Source of the DNA: CAVOKN01 sp963696505
Lineage (GTDB): Bacteria; Pseudomonadota; Gammaproteobacteria; Burkholderiales; Rhodocyclaceae
DNA: 64,000 bases
Direction of reading: 5' to 3'
Assembly: GCA_963696505.1 (NCBI GenBank)
Contig: CAVOKN010000023.1
Location: 248,001 to 312,000 of the forward strand
The notes under the pieces are model-generated. The model saw nothing but the letters and a program-made list of their open reading frames with translations, was not told where the DNA came from and did not search any database. Made by a program: the position numbers and the translations under genes. Below, piece after piece: positions 1 to 9,421 of this stretch; position 1 is the first letter of the stretch, and each line of letters opens with the position of its first letter.

Positions 1-24
1 GGCTGACGATCCCCGTTCCAGGGT

Positions 25-56
25 GCGAAGAAGCCGCCTGCGGGCGGCTTCTTCGC
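25..56. terminator. Hairpin terminator next to fpr
   Basis: A perfect 14-bp inverted repeat (left arm GCGAAGAAGCCGCC) with a 4-nt loop begins 3 bp beyond the fpr stop codon. There is no clear T-run on either side, but the arms themselves are rich in CTTCTTC. It probably ends fpr and perhaps a convergent gene left of the window. Confidence 0.6.
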
Positions 57-58
57 TT

Positions 59-805
59 CTACCAATAGTTCTCGACGCTGATGTGGCCGGGCTCCTTGCG
101 GCGGTGCTTCTTCAGCCCGCGGGCGACGAGGGCGGCGGTGACGTCCTCCACCATCGCCGGATTGCCGCACAGCATGAACTGACTTTGCTCCGGCGAGATG
201 CCGACACCGGCGCGCGCCTCCAGCCTGCCGTCGGCGATGGCCTCGGGGATGCGGCCGGGCAGGGCGAGGTCCGCCGGCTCGCGGCTGACGAAGGGCACGA
301 AGGCGAACTGCCCGCCGCGCTTTGCCGCGACTTCATCCAGCACTTCGGAATGGGTGAGGTCGCGGCGCAGGCGCACCGCATGCACCAGCAGCACCTTTTC
401 GAAGCGCCGCCAGGGCTCTTCCGAGCGCAGCATGGAAAGGAAGGGGCCGATGCCGGTGCCGCTCGCCACCAGCCATAGATGCGGCCGCTGCGGCACCTCG
501 CTGAGCACCAGGAAGCCATTGGCGCGGGGCGCCACCAGGATGCGTGCGTCCGCTTCGAGTGCCGCCAGGCGCGCGCTCAGCGGCCCGCCCTTGACCACGC
601 CGAAGAGGAACTCCAGCGGTTGCTCGCCGGGCGCATTGACCAGGGAATAGGGGCGCCCGACCACTTCGCCGTCGATTTCCAGGCCGAGTTTGGTGAACTG
701 CCCCGGCTGGAACGCTTCGATGTCGGCGCTGACCTGGAGCGAAAACAGATCCTCGTTCCACGCCCGCTTGCCGCTCACCCTGCCCTGCGTCCACTGCTGT
801 GCCAT
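59..805 (-). CDS. fpr: Ferredoxin--NADP+ reductase
   Basis: A 248-residue FAD flavoprotein of the bacterial Fpr family, exchanging electrons between NADPH and ferredoxin or flavodoxin in the cytoplasm. The N-terminal half is the FAD-binding barrel with the RPYSLVNAP motif. The C-terminal half is the NADP-binding fold with GTGIGPFLSML and a CGNPAMVED segment, and the chain ends in the VENYW tail typical of these enzymes. The open frame extends 200 codons upstream, but that part overlaps the EAL gene antisense and has no family similarity; the ATG giving MAQQWTQGRV fits the family length. Likely roles are NADP(H) redox balance, oxidative stress and supply of electrons to ferredoxin-dependent enzymes. 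It lies 65 bp downstream of the EAL-domain gene on the same strand. Confidence 0.93.
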   Translation of the reverse strand: MAQQWTQGRVSGKRAWNEDLFSLQVSADIEAFQPGQFTKLGLEIDGEVVGRPYSLVNAPGEQPLEFLFGVVKGGPLSARLAALEADARILVAPRANGFLVLSEVPQRPHLWLVASGTGIGPFLSMLRSEEPWRRFEKVLLVHAVRLRRDLTHSEVLDEVAAKRGGQFAFVPFVSREPADLALPGRIPEAIADGRLEARAGVGISPEQSQFMLCGNPAMVEDVTAALVARGLKKHRRKEPGHISVENYW

Positions 806-870
806 GTTCCGTCTCCCGCGATGGTCTGCGGTTTCGACCGACTTTTCGGCCGCGGGTTCGGTGCTTTGGA

Positions 871-3216
871 TCAGAGGGGCTGGGGACCGCGCCCGATCAG
901 TGGCGGGATTTCGGCGGCCGGCACTGGCCGGCTGAACAGGTAACCCTGGAGCTGATCGCAGCCCAGGGAATGCAGGAACTTCAACTGCTCGCGGGTTTCC
1001 ACCCCTTCGGCCACCGTTTGCAGGCGCAGACTGTGGGCCAAGCCGACGATCGCCTGGATGATCGCATCGGAATCGCTGCTGTGGCCGATGTCGCGCACGA
1101 AGGACTGGTCGATCTTGAGGCGGTCCAGGGGGAAGCGCTTCAGATAGGACAGTGACGAATAGCCGGTGCCGAAGTCGTCTATCGCCAGTCCCACGCCCTT
1201 TCTGCGCAGCGCAGTGAGCTTGGCCACGGTCGCGTCGGCGTCCTGCATCACGACCGACTCGGTGAGTTCCAGTTCGAGCGAACCGGCGTCGATGCCGACC
1301 TCGGACACGGACTCGGTCACCATTTCGACGAAATCGCGATGCCGGAAATGGAGCGCCGAAATGTTGACGCTCATGCGCAGCACATGGCCCAGGGACTGCT
1401 GCCACTCGGCGGCCTGGGCGCAGGCGGTACGCAACACCCAGGCGCTGATGGGCACGATCAGCCCGGATTCCTCCGCTACCGGGATGAACTGCGCCGGGCT
1501 GACCACCCCCAGATCGGGATGGTTCCAGCGGATCAGCGCCTCGACGCCAATAATGCTTCCGCTCGCCGCGTCCACCTGCGGCTGATAGTGCAGAACGAAC
1601 TGGCGATGCTCCAGCGCACGGCGCAGGCTGGTCTCGAAGGCCAGATGCTCGAACGCCGTTTCGTTCATTTCCTGGGCGAAGAACTGGTAGTTGTTGCGTC
1701 CGGCGTTCTTCGCCTGGTACATGGCGATGTCGGCGTTCTTGAGCAGCGATTCGATGTCGCTGCCGTCGTCCGGGCAGATGCTGATGCCGATGCTGGGGCT
1801 GGTGTGGATTTCATGACCCTGCACGCTCATCGGCCGCCCCATCGCCTGGATGATCTTCTGCGCCACATGGGCCGCGTCGTGGATCATGTCGACGTCGCTG
1901 ATCAGGACGATGAACTCGTCGCCGCCCTGGCGGGCGACGAAATCCGATTGCCGCAGGCAGCCGCGCAGCCGGTGGGCGGTCTGCTGCAGCACCGCGTCGC
2001 CGGCCGAGTGTCCGAGGGTGTCATTCACGAGTTTGAAGCGATCGAGGTCGAGGAACAGCACCCCGACCCGGCGGTGGCCGCGCTGCGCCTGGGCGATGGC
2101 CAGCGCGAAACGGTCCTGAAGCAGGCTGCGGTTGGGCAGGCCGGTGAGGGCGTCGTAGTGCGCGAGGTATTCGATGCGCGCTTCCGCCGCCTTGCGCGCC
2201 GAGATGTCGCTGAACATGCCGATGTACTGGACTGTCTCGCCGTGGCGGTTCTTCACGGTGCTGATGGTGAGCCACTCGGGGAACACCTCGCCGCTGCGGC
2301 GCCGGTTCCAGATCTCTCCCTGCCATTGTCCGGTGCTGCGGATGTCGTTCCACATCCGCTCGTAGAACGCCGCATCGTGCCGCCCGGATGCGAGCATGCC
2401 GGCATCGCGCCCCAGCACCTCGTCGCTGCGGTAGCCGGTGATCCGGCTGAAGGCCGGATTGACCGCAACTATCCTGGACTGGGCATCGGTGACCATGATC
2501 CCCTGGCTGCTCGCCTCGAACAGTTCGGCCGAGAGACTGAAGTGGTGCGCCGGATCGTGGCTGAGGAGAAGCGCCGTGGAGCCATCTTCCGCGATCAGCG
2601 GTGTGCACACGACTTCGACCTCGACCATCGTTCCGTCCTGGCGCTGGTGGCGCCACAGGCCTCCCTGGTCGCCCGCCTTGGCAGGCTGGTGCTGCGGCGG
2701 ACGCAGTGTGTCCAGTGTCAGATCGAGGAACGCGTTGCGCGAGTAGCCGTACTCGGCGATCGCCGCCTGATTGACGGCGACGATCCGGCCGGTGCCGAGG
2801 TCGCAGACGATGCTGGGCGACGGGCTTCCTTCGAAGGCGCGGCGCAACAGAGTGTCGCCGGGCGACTCGCCGGCGGGAGCAGGGATGTCAGCGGACAGTA
2901 TCAGGAGGCTGCGGTCGGCGTCGCCCGAGGCGCACAGGGTGAATTCGACCGGCATACTGCCGCCGTTGCGGCGTATGCCCGCGCGTCCGAAGGCGCGGCC
3001 ATGGGGCGACAGGTCGGCGCGCGCCTGATCCACAGCGTCGGGCTGCTCCAGGAATTCGGCGATCGGCCGGCCCGCCAGTTCGCCGCGGGAGGTGCCGAGG
3101 AGGGTGGCGGCAGCGGCGTTGGCATCGCGGATGCTTCCCTGCGCCGAGATGACGACAACGGCATCGGTGAGGACGTCGAACAGGGCCTGAAGGAGGTCGG
3201 AACCCTGGTGCTTCAT
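871..3216 (-). CDS. PAS-GGDEF-EAL cyclic-di-GMP signalling protein
   Basis: A 781-residue cytoplasmic protein without membrane segments. Three PAS-like sensor regions fill about residues 1-350; the third has the AVNPAFSRITGY signature and a PAC-like tail. A GGDEF domain follows (about 350-515), with DALTGLPNR and an intact GGDEF active-site loop (RQGGDEF). The EAL domain (about 525-775) has GVEALIRWNHP, ELTESVV, DDFGTGYSSL and KIDQSFV, so the metal and catalytic residues of a phosphodiesterase are present. Both halves therefore look enzymatically competent; which one dominates cannot be read from sequence. PAS domains may bind heme, flavin or small ligands, but no specific ligand residue stands out. 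No strong ribosome-binding site precedes the chosen ATG. Confidence 0.92.
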   Translation of the reverse strand: MKHQGSDLLQALFDVLTDAVVVISAQGSIRDANAAAATLLGTSRGELAGRPIAEFLEQPDAVDQARADLSPHGRAFGRAGIRRNGGSMPVEFTLCASGDADRSLLILSADIPAPAGESPGDTLLRRAFEGSPSPSIVCDLGTGRIVAVNQAAIAEYGYSRNAFLDLTLDTLRPPQHQPAKAGDQGGLWRHQRQDGTMVEVEVVCTPLIAEDGSTALLLSHDPAHHFSLSAELFEASSQGIMVTDAQSRIVAVNPAFSRITGYRSDEVLGRDAGMLASGRHDAAFYERMWNDIRSTGQWQGEIWNRRRSGEVFPEWLTISTVKNRHGETVQYIGMFSDISARKAAEARIEYLAHYDALTGLPNRSLLQDRFALAIAQAQRGHRRVGVLFLDLDRFKLVNDTLGHSAGDAVLQQTAHRLRGCLRQSDFVARQGGDEFIVLISDVDMIHDAAHVAQKIIQAMGRPMSVQGHEIHTSPSIGISICPDDGSDIESLLKNADIAMYQAKNAGRNNYQFFAQEMNETAFEHLAFETSLRRALEHRQFVLHYQPQVDAASGSIIGVEALIRWNHPDLGVVSPAQFIPVAEESGLIVPISAWVLRTACAQAAEWQQSLGHVLRMSVNISALHFRHRDFVEMVTESVSEVGIDAGSLELELTESVVMQDADATVAKLTALRRKGVGLAIDDFGTGYSSLSYLKRFPLDRLKIDQSFVRDIGHSSDSDAIIQAIVGLAHSLRLQTVAEGVETREQLKFLHSLGCDQLQGYLFSRPVPAAEIPPLIGRGPQPL

Positions 3217-3300
3217 CTCGGGCGGAGGTGGTGTCGGTGAGCACCGGCTAACGGCGCCCTACGCCCGAAACTTAACGTCGGCGCGGCAGCGCCGCCGCGC

Positions 3301-4750
3301 TTACGGCGCCTTCTTGGGCAGTCCTCCGAGCAGCGCGGCGATCTGGCGCTGGGGTTTGTGGCCCGGACGCGGCGGCGAGGGCAGGGCGGGCTCGACGAAG
3401 TTCTCGGTCGAGGGCTCATAGGGCTTGCGCCAGTCGAAATCCCCGGGCGCCGGAGCGCGCGCCGAGCCGCTGCGCGTTGCGCCCGCGGGCGGACCCCGCC
3501 GCGGCTCGCGCTTGGGCCTGGCACCGGGCGGCGCAGGCTGACTGTCGCCGCGTTTGCCGCCGGAGCGTCCGTGGCGCGCCTTGTTCGACGGGTTCCTGGA
3601 ACGTGCTACCCGCCTCGAAGCCGCTGACTTCCACGCGCTCGATCGGTCGCTTGAGCAGCCTCTCGACGTCCGCCAGCCGTCCCCGCTCCTCGGAGCAGAC
3701 CAGCGAAATGGCGCTGCCCTCCTTGCCGGCACGGCCGGTGCGGCCGATGCGGTGGATGTAGTCCTCCGGCGTGTGGGGCATATCGAAATTGATGACGCGG
3801 GGCAGGTCTTCGATGTCCAGGCCGCGTGCCGCCACGTCGGTCGCCACCAGCACCCGCACCTTGCCGGCCTTGAAAGCTTCCAGCGCCTCGGTGCGCTGCT
3901 GCTGGCTCTTGTCGCCGTGGATGGCGTCGGCCGCGATGCCGCACTTCACCAGGTAGTGGGCCAGGCGGCTGGCGCCGAACTTGGTGGCGACGAACACCAG
4001 TGCCTGGCTCAGATCCTGGCTGCGGATGATGTGGGCGAGCAACTGCCGCTTCAGTTCCTGGGGCACCGGATGCATGCGGTGGGTGACGGTTTCGGCGGCG
4101 GCGTTGCGCCGTGCCACCTCGATCATCTGAGGATTGCGCAGCATGCTGTCGGCAAGCTTCTTGATCTCTTCCGAGAAGGTGGCGGAGAACAGCAGGCTCT
4201 GGCGCTCCTTGGGCAGCAGGGCGAGGATGCGGCGGATGTCCGGAATGAAGCCCATGTCGAGCATGCGGTCGGCCTCGTCCAGCACCAACACTTCCACGCT
4301 GCCGAAATTCACCGTCTTCTGCTCGACGTGGTCGAGCAGCCGGCCGGGCGTCGCGACCACGATCTCGCGCCCGAGCCGCAGTGCCTCGATCTGGGCCTTC
4401 ATGTCCACGCCGCCGTAGATCACGACGGTGCGCAGCGGCAGGTGCTTGCCGTAGGTGGCCACGCTTTCGTGCACCTGCATCGCCAGCTCGCGGGTCGGGG
4501 TGAGGATCAGTGCGCGCACCGGGTGGCGCGCCGGCGAGAGGCTGGAATTGGCATGGCGCGACAGGCGCTGCAGCAGGGGCAGGGTGAAGCCGGCGGTTTT
4601 GCCGGTGCCGGTCTGTGCGCCGCCCATCACGTCCTTGCCGGCGAGGATGATGGGTATGGCCTGGGCCTGGATCGGCGTCGGCTCGGTGTAGCCGCTGTCG
4701 GTGACGGCGCGTAGCAGTTCGGGCATCAGCCCGAGGTCGGCGAATGACAT
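3301..4750 (-). CDS. rhlE: ATP-dependent RNA helicase RhlE, frameshifted near the 3' end
   Basis: A DEAD-box helicase of the RhlE group, for RNA remodelling and ribosome or RNA turnover. It shows AQTGTGKT (Walker A), VLDEADRMLDMGF (DEAD), SATF (motif III) and HRIGRTGRAG (motif VI). The uninterrupted frame runs 4750..3416 (444 aa), but its last ~60 residues are an Arg-rich sequence unlike the family. From about 3590 the next frame continues to a stop at 3301 and encodes the basic tail expected of betaproteobacterial RhlE: FDWRKPYEPS, then IAALLGGLPKK. A one-base deletion near 3590-3600 explains this; sequencing error is more likely than a real mutation. The helicase core is intact either way. 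Confidence 0.88.
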
Positions 4751-4937
4751 CGTATTGGCTCCTGATGCGGCCTGCTGCGCGTGGCGCAGTACCGGTTCAG
4801 GCGGCGAATCGATTTCGGGTTGTCACGGCCCGGACGGGCCGCAGAGGCATGCGGCGCTAACCGGCACGGCGGCCGCATGGACGCAGATTATAGCGCCCGC
4901 GGCGGCCGGCCGGTGCAGCCGGCGGTTTTCGGCCGTG

Positions 4938-5411
4938 CTATGCCAGCCGCAAGCGGGTGAGGGCGGCGCGGGCGTCGCCGCCGCCGATCTCTGGAACCAC
5001 CACGAGTTCCAGCGCCGCCACGCCGTCCAGATCGACGCGATAGTCCTCCATCTCCAGCACCGTGCCGTGCGGGCTGAAGGTGAACTGCTGGCGCACCACG
5101 TCGCGCCACGACTGCTGCCCCTGGGGCAGCCAGCGCAGCACGAATTCCTGGGTGCGGCCGGTCGCGGCCTCGTCGAAGCGCAGCAGGATGCGCCTGAGGC
5201 GCTGGGGGTGGTCGAACACCAGGCGTAGCGTCTGCGCGCCGGGCACGCCAGCGCGCCAGCCCTCGCTGCGCCAGGCGAGCAGGGCGCCCTCCACCGGGTG
5301 TTCCGGCACTTCCGAGGAGACCTGGGCCAGGGCGATCCGTTCCAGGTCGAGCCAGTTGTCCTCGGCCTCCGGCGCGGGGGGCGGGGTGGGAATCAGCAGT
5401 TGTTTGCGCAT
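4938..5411 (-). CDS. Conserved hypothetical protein with a beta-sandwich-like core
   Basis: 157 residues, no signal peptide or membrane segment. I cannot assign a function. The pattern GWRAGVPGAQTLRLVFDHPQRLRRILLRFDE followed by TQEFVLRW resembles the alternating strands of discoidin or carbohydrate-binding-type sandwiches, where a difference in surface properties is tied to binding, but this is only a structural impression. The ATG at 5411 gives a typical polar N-terminus (MRKQLLIPTPPP). It lies alone between rhlE and rlmM, all three leftward, with about 190 bp to rhlE. Confidence 0.7.
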   Translation of the reverse strand: MRKQLLIPTPPPAPEAEDNWLDLERIALAQVSSEVPEHPVEGALLAWRSEGWRAGVPGAQTLRLVFDHPQRLRRILLRFDEAATGRTQEFVLRWLPQGQQSWRDVVRQQFTFSPHGTVLEMEDYRVDLDGVAALELVVVPEIGGGDARAALTRLRLA

Positions 5412-5517
5412 GGCATGGCTCCGAAGGGCCGCCGCGAAGGCGCGACGGCAACCAGTGTGGCACTGCGCGATGCAAAGGGGAAGGGCGGGGCGTTTCGCGC
5501 CCGCGCGCGTCGCCGGC

Positions 5518-6600
5518 TCACCGGCGCGTCAGGAAGGCCGTGACCTCTTCGCGGTCGTGGTAGAGCTGCTTGATGCGCAGCCGGTACTTGATGCCGTCTG
5601 CCTCGAGGCGGGCGCCGATCAGCTCGCGGCAGCGCTCCACCTCCTCGTGGCGCTTCTTCATCGGCAGCTTGAGGTTGAAGATGGCATTGCGGCAGCGCCT
5701 GGCGGCGATCCAGTCTGCCACCAGGGCGGCGATGCGTATCGGGCGATCGACCATGTCGCATACCAGCCAGTCCACCGGCCGGCGCGGGCGCCAGGTGAAG
5801 CCGTCGGCGCGCAGGTGCTCGACCATACCGGTGGCGAGAACTTCGGGGGCCAGCCGGCCGTTGTCCAGCGCCGTGACGTGCAGCCCGCGGCTGGCGAGCT
5901 GCCAGCTCCAGCCTCCCGGGGCGGCGCCCAGATCCACGGCACGCATGCCGGGCTTGAGCAGGCGGGCGCGCTCGTCTTCGGTGAGCAGGGTGAGCAGCGC
6001 CTCGGCGAGCTTGAGGGTGGAGCGGCTCGGGGCGTCGCGCGGCATGCGCAGCCGCGGAATGCCCATCGGCCAGTCGCAGCCCTGGCCCGGCCAGGCGAGG
6101 CCGAGCCAGGCTTCCCGGCCGCTCGCCATGAACACATGGAGCCGCGGCAGCCGGGGCGCGTCCGGGTTCAGGATCCCTGTATCGAGCAGCGCCTTTTTCA
6201 GCGGCGCGGCGAGGCCGCGGCACAGCGTCGACAGGGCCTTACCGTCGTTGGTGTCGGCGCTCTCGATCCACACGTCCGCAACGCGGGTGCCCGCCTGCAC
6301 CGCCATGGCGGCCAATGGGGCGACGCGGTTGCCGGGCGGCAGATCGGCACCGTGGCCGAAGGTCGCCAGCAACTGGCGCGCGAACACCAGCTGCGTCAGG
6401 TCCGGCAAGCGCAGCGCCGGCTTGGCGCCCTCGATCCGGTAGAGCAGCCAGGCGCTTCCCACAACAGCTTCGAGCCGCCCGGCAAACCCGCGCTCCTGCG
6501 CCAGCGCAGTCAGTTCGGCGCCCGTCTCGGCCTCGAAGCCGCCGCGACAGTAGGCGAGCAGCGCCCGGGTCGGCGTTCTCTCAGGGAATTGCAGTGACAT
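5518..6600 (-). CDS. rlmM: 23S rRNA 2'-O-ribose C2498 methyltransferase
   Basis: A 360-residue SAM-dependent RNA ribose methyltransferase of the RlmM (YgdE) family, which modifies C2498 of 23S rRNA. The N-terminal part is a THUMP-like region (starts MSLQFPERTPTRALLAYCRGG). The Rossmann-type methyltransferase domain occupies about residues 200-360, with AVDLGAAPGGWSWQL as the SAM loop, DWLVCDMVDRP, and a Lys-rich NLKLPMKKRHEE segment carrying the catalytic lysine expected for the family. Starting at the ATG at 6600 gives the usual family length; the 49 upstream codons in frame would run into the divergent promoter region. It is divergent from the aldo/keto reductase gene. Confidence 0.93.
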   Translation of the reverse strand: MSLQFPERTPTRALLAYCRGGFEAETGAELTALAQERGFAGRLEAVVGSAWLLYRIEGAKPALRLPDLTQLVFARQLLATFGHGADLPPGNRVAPLAAMAVQAGTRVADVWIESADTNDGKALSTLCRGLAAPLKKALLDTGILNPDAPRLPRLHVFMASGREAWLGLAWPGQGCDWPMGIPRLRMPRDAPSRSTLKLAEALLTLLTEDERARLLKPGMRAVDLGAAPGGWSWQLASRGLHVTALDNGRLAPEVLATGMVEHLRADGFTWRPRRPVDWLVCDMVDRPIRIAALVADWIAARRCRNAIFNLKLPMKKRHEEVERCRELIGARLEADGIKYRLRIKQLYHDREEVTAFLTRR

Positions 6601-6635
6601 TGAGTGGGGGTTGACGATGCGCTCGCGGCATCTGC

Positions 6636-6648
6636 GGGATAATATCCC
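6636..6648. promoter_or_regulatory. Palindrome and -10-like element between rlmM and aldo/keto reductase
   Basis: The sequence GGGATAATATCCC is a perfect palindrome around a central base. It contains a -10-like GATAAT about 40 bp before the aldo/keto reductase start and sits in an 85-bp divergent intergenic region. It could be an operator overlapping the promoter; no partner site was found next to it. Confidence 0.35.
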
Positions 6649-6685
6649 CCACGGGGTGCAGCACATCAAAAGGAGGCTGAAGAAC

Positions 6686-7723
6686 ATGAAACTCAGACGA
6701 CTGGGTGAGAGCGATCTGCTGGTATCGGAAATGGGGCTGGGAACCATGACCTTCGGCCAGCAGAACGACGAGGCGAGCGCCCATGCGCAGCTCGATCTCG
6801 CCTTCGATCACGGCATCAATTTCATCGACACCGCGGAGATGTATCCGGTGCCGCCGCGGGCCGAAACCTCTGGCGCCACCGAGACCATCGTCGGCAACTG
6901 GCTGGCGCGCAAGCCACGCGACAAGGTGATCGTCGCCACCAAGGTGGCGGGGCCCGCCCGCAGCCTGCAGTGGATACGCGGCGGCCCAAAGGCGCTGGAC
7001 CGGGCCAATATCCGGGCGGCGATCGAAGGCAGTCTCCAGCGCCTGCGCACCGACTACATCGATCTCTACCAGTTGCACTGGCCGGAGCGCAATCAGCCGA
7101 TGTTCGGCGATTACCGCTTCGACCCCTCCAAGGAGCGTCCGGGAACACCGATCGAGGACCAGCTCGCGGCGCTAGGCGAACTGGTGAAGGAGGGCAAGGT
7201 CCGCTACGTCGGCCTGTCGAACGAGCAGCCCTGGGGTGTGTGCCGCTTCATCCGGCTGGCGGAGCAGTACGGGCTGCCGCGGGTGGTTTCGGTGCAGAAC
7301 GCCTACAACCTGCTGAACCGTGTGTTCGAGTACGGTCTGGCGGAAGGCTGCTATCGCGAGCACATCGGCCTGCTTGCTTATTCGCCGCTGGCTTTCGGCC
7401 ACCTGAGCGGAAAGTACGTTGCCGATGCCGCGGCGGCCGGACGGGTGACGCAGTTTCCGGCGTTCGGCCAGCGCTACGAGAAGGAGAACGTCGCTTCCGC
7501 CAGCCGTGCCTACGCCGAACTGGCGCACCGCCACGGGCTGTCGCCGGCCTCCATGGCGCTCGCCTTCGTTTGCGGCCGCAGCTTCGTGGCCAGCGTCCTG
7601 ATCGGCGCCACCAACCTGGACCAGTTGCGGGACAACATGGACGCCTGTTCCGTGAGCCTGGCGCCGGAACTGCTGGAAGAGATCGAGCGTATCCACCTGC
7701 GCTACACCAATCCCGCGCCCTGA
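6686..7723 (+). CDS. Aldo/keto reductase (Tas-like)
   Basis: 345 residues, a (beta/alpha)8 NADPH-dependent oxidoreductase close to the E. coli Tas/YghZ type. It begins MKLRRLGESDLLVSEMGLGTMTFGQQ. The catalytic Asp-Tyr pair is in INFIDTAEMYPVP, the active-site Lys in VIVATKVAG and the His in DLYQLHWPER. A C-terminal cofactor-binding stretch (SVLIGATNLDQLRDN) is typical. The ATG at 6686 is chosen because AAAGGAGG lies 10 bp upstream and the family starts here. The physiological substrate is unknown. It stands alone between divergent rlmM and a convergent lipoprotein gene. Confidence 0.92.
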   Translation: MKLRRLGESDLLVSEMGLGTMTFGQQNDEASAHAQLDLAFDHGINFIDTAEMYPVPPRAETSGATETIVGNWLARKPRDKVIVATKVAGPARSLQWIRGGPKALDRANIRAAIEGSLQRLRTDYIDLYQLHWPERNQPMFGDYRFDPSKERPGTPIEDQLAALGELVKEGKVRYVGLSNEQPWGVCRFIRLAEQYGLPRVVSVQNAYNLLNRVFEYGLAEGCYREHIGLLAYSPLAFGHLSGKYVADAAAAGRVTQFPAFGQRYEKENVASASRAYAELAHRHGLSPASMALAFVCGRSFVASVLIGATNLDQLRDNMDACSVSLAPELLEEIERIHLRYTNPAP

Positions 7724-7739
7724 CGGGATCGAAGCGCGT

Positions 7740-8132
7740 TCAGTGCGCGGGTGACTTGGAGGCCGGCGCTTTTGCCTGGCTGACCGCCGCTACGGCTGAG
7801 CCAGCGGCGACTTTCGCGTGGGCTTCGTCGGGCGCCGGCTCGGCCGTGGCAAGCTGCGCCGCCTGAGGCGCGACGACGGCGATGTTGTTCGCCGCCATGT
7901 AGTCGTTCATTTCTTTCCAGCCGGCGAATACCGCGGCCTTGTGGGCGCCGTCGTTGAGGGCGTAGCAGTCCTCGAGGGAGCGCCCGGCGTGGCGGCAGCC
8001 GGCGCCGACCGCCTTGCCCTCGGCGTCGCGCTCCGCGGCGAGCTTTGCCGGATCCTGGATGCCCAGGCGTTCGCATCCGGTGGCCAGGAGAGCGGACAGA
8101 AGCAGCAGCAGGGGGACGAATCGAGCGGTCAT
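7740..8132 (-). CDS. Small putative lipoprotein
   Basis: 130 residues. The start MTARFVPLLLLLSALLATGCERL is a lipoprotein signal with a lipobox (LLATGC), so the mature protein would be anchored through Cys17. The middle contains two further Cys residues in GAGCRHAGRSLEDCYALN and a segment that looks helical (AAVFAGWKEMNDYMAAN); the tail is Ala/Lys-rich and low-complexity. Function unknown. It is convergent with the aldo/keto reductase (16 bp apart) and follows the CoA-metabolism operon on the same strand, separated by about 105 bp. Confidence 0.75.
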   Translation of the reverse strand: MTARFVPLLLLLSALLATGCERLGIQDPAKLAAERDAEGKAVGAGCRHAGRSLEDCYALNDGAHKAAVFAGWKEMNDYMAANNIAVVAPQAAQLATAEPAPDEAHAKVAAGSAVAAVSQAKAPASKSPAH

Positions 8133-8237
8133 GGTCGGAATCCCAATGGACGAGGGTTTATCGTCCCGGGCGCTTGCGGTCTTGAGCGATCGGGTCGGCA
8201 AAGCCCCTGGCAGGTGCCCGTCGCTGCGCGCGAAGCG

Positions 8238-9413
8238 CTATCCCGAGAATGCCTGGATGCCGGTCTGGGCGCGGCCGAGGGTGAGGGCGTGGATGTCGTG
8301 GGTGCCTTCGTAAGTGTTGACCACTTCGAGATTCAGCAGGTGGCGCACCACGTGGTACTCGTCGCTGATGCCGTTGGCGCCGAGCATGTCGCGCGCCTGG
8401 CGGGCGATTTCCAGCGCCTTGCCGCAGGAGTTGCGCTTGAGCATGGCGGTCATCTCGTGGGTGTCGCGGCCTTCGTCCTTGAGACGGCCCAGCCGCAGGC
8501 AGGCCTGAAGGCCGAGCGCGATCTCGGTCTGCATGTCCGCCAGCTTCTTCTGGATCAACTGGTTCGCCGCCAGCGGTCGGCCGAACTGGTGGCGGTCGGC
8601 AACGTATTGCCGCGCGCGCTGCCAGCAGTCCTCGGCGGCGCCCAGCGCGCCCCAGGCGATGCCGTAGCGCGCCGCGTTGAGGCAGGCGAGCGGCCCCTTG
8701 AGGCCGGCGACGTCGAGACGGTTGGCCTCGGGCACGAACACTTCGTCCATCACGATCTCGCCGGTGATCGAGGTGCGCAGGCCCATTTTGCCGCGGATCA
8801 CCGGCGTCGACAGGCCCTGCATGCCCTTTTCGAGGACGCAGCCGCGCACCGTGCCGGCCTCGTCCCGCGCCCAGACGACGAACAGGTCGGCGATGGGTGC
8901 GCTGGTGATCCAGGCCTTGCACCCGGTCAGCACCCAGCCGCCGCTCGCTTCGCGGCAGCGGGTGGCCATCGAAGCGGGGTCGGAACCGTGGTCGGGCTCG
9001 GTCAGTCCGAAACAGCCGATCCACTCGCCGCTCGCCAGCCGTGGCAGGCAGCGCGCCTTCAGTTCCTCGCTGCCGTAGAGGTGGATCGGCAGCATCGCCA
9101 GCGAGGATTGCACGCTCAGCATCGAGCGGTAGCCGGAGTCGATGCGCTCGATTTCGCGGGCGATCAGGCCGTAGCTCACCTGGCTGACCCCGGCGCAGCC
9201 GTGGCCCTGGAGCGTGGCGCCGAGCAGTCCCAGGGCGCCCATCTCGCGGTAGATCGCCGGGTCGCACAGTTCGTCGCGGAACGCCGCCTTGACCCGTGGC
9301 AGCAGCTTGTCCCGTGCGTAGGCGCGGGCGGCGTCGCGGACCTGCCGCTCCGATTCGCCAAGCTGGTCTTCGAGCAGCAGCGGGTCTTCCCAGTGAAAGC
9401 GATTGCCGGCCAT
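8238..9413 (-). CDS. Acyl-CoA dehydrogenase, glutaryl-CoA dehydrogenase type
   Basis: 391 residues from ATG 9413; an alternative GTG at 9425 would overlap the upstream stop by 4 bp. FAD enzyme of the acyl-CoA dehydrogenase superfamily. Features are MAGNRFHWEDPLLLEDQL at the N-terminus, GCFGLTEPDHGSDPASM for FAD binding, RHQFGRPLAANQLIQKKLADM, and the catalytic Glu in NTYEGTHDIHAL. The ending LGRAQTGIQAF is characteristic of glutaryl-CoA dehydrogenases (glutaryl-CoA to crotonyl-CoA plus CO2). It is the last gene of the 2-aminobenzoate-type operon, where it could process a dicarboxylic CoA intermediate after ring cleavage. This is inference; a general role in lysine, tryptophan or benzoate breakdown is equally possible. 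Confidence 0.9.
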   Translation of the reverse strand: MAGNRFHWEDPLLLEDQLGESERQVRDAARAYARDKLLPRVKAAFRDELCDPAIYREMGALGLLGATLQGHGCAGVSQVSYGLIAREIERIDSGYRSMLSVQSSLAMLPIHLYGSEELKARCLPRLASGEWIGCFGLTEPDHGSDPASMATRCREASGGWVLTGCKAWITSAPIADLFVVWARDEAGTVRGCVLEKGMQGLSTPVIRGKMGLRTSITGEIVMDEVFVPEANRLDVAGLKGPLACLNAARYGIAWGALGAAEDCWQRARQYVADRHQFGRPLAANQLIQKKLADMQTEIALGLQACLRLGRLKDEGRDTHEMTAMLKRNSCGKALEIARQARDMLGANGISDEYHVVRHLLNLEVVNTYEGTHDIHALTLGRAQTGIQAFSG

Positions 9414-9421
9414 GGCGAAAG

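Noticed and set aside
1339..3240. Long plus-strand open frame opposite the PAS-GGDEF-EAL gene
   Set aside because: It is antisense to a gene with clear domains, has His/Ala/Val-rich low-complexity composition, and is typical of shadow frames in GC-rich DNA.
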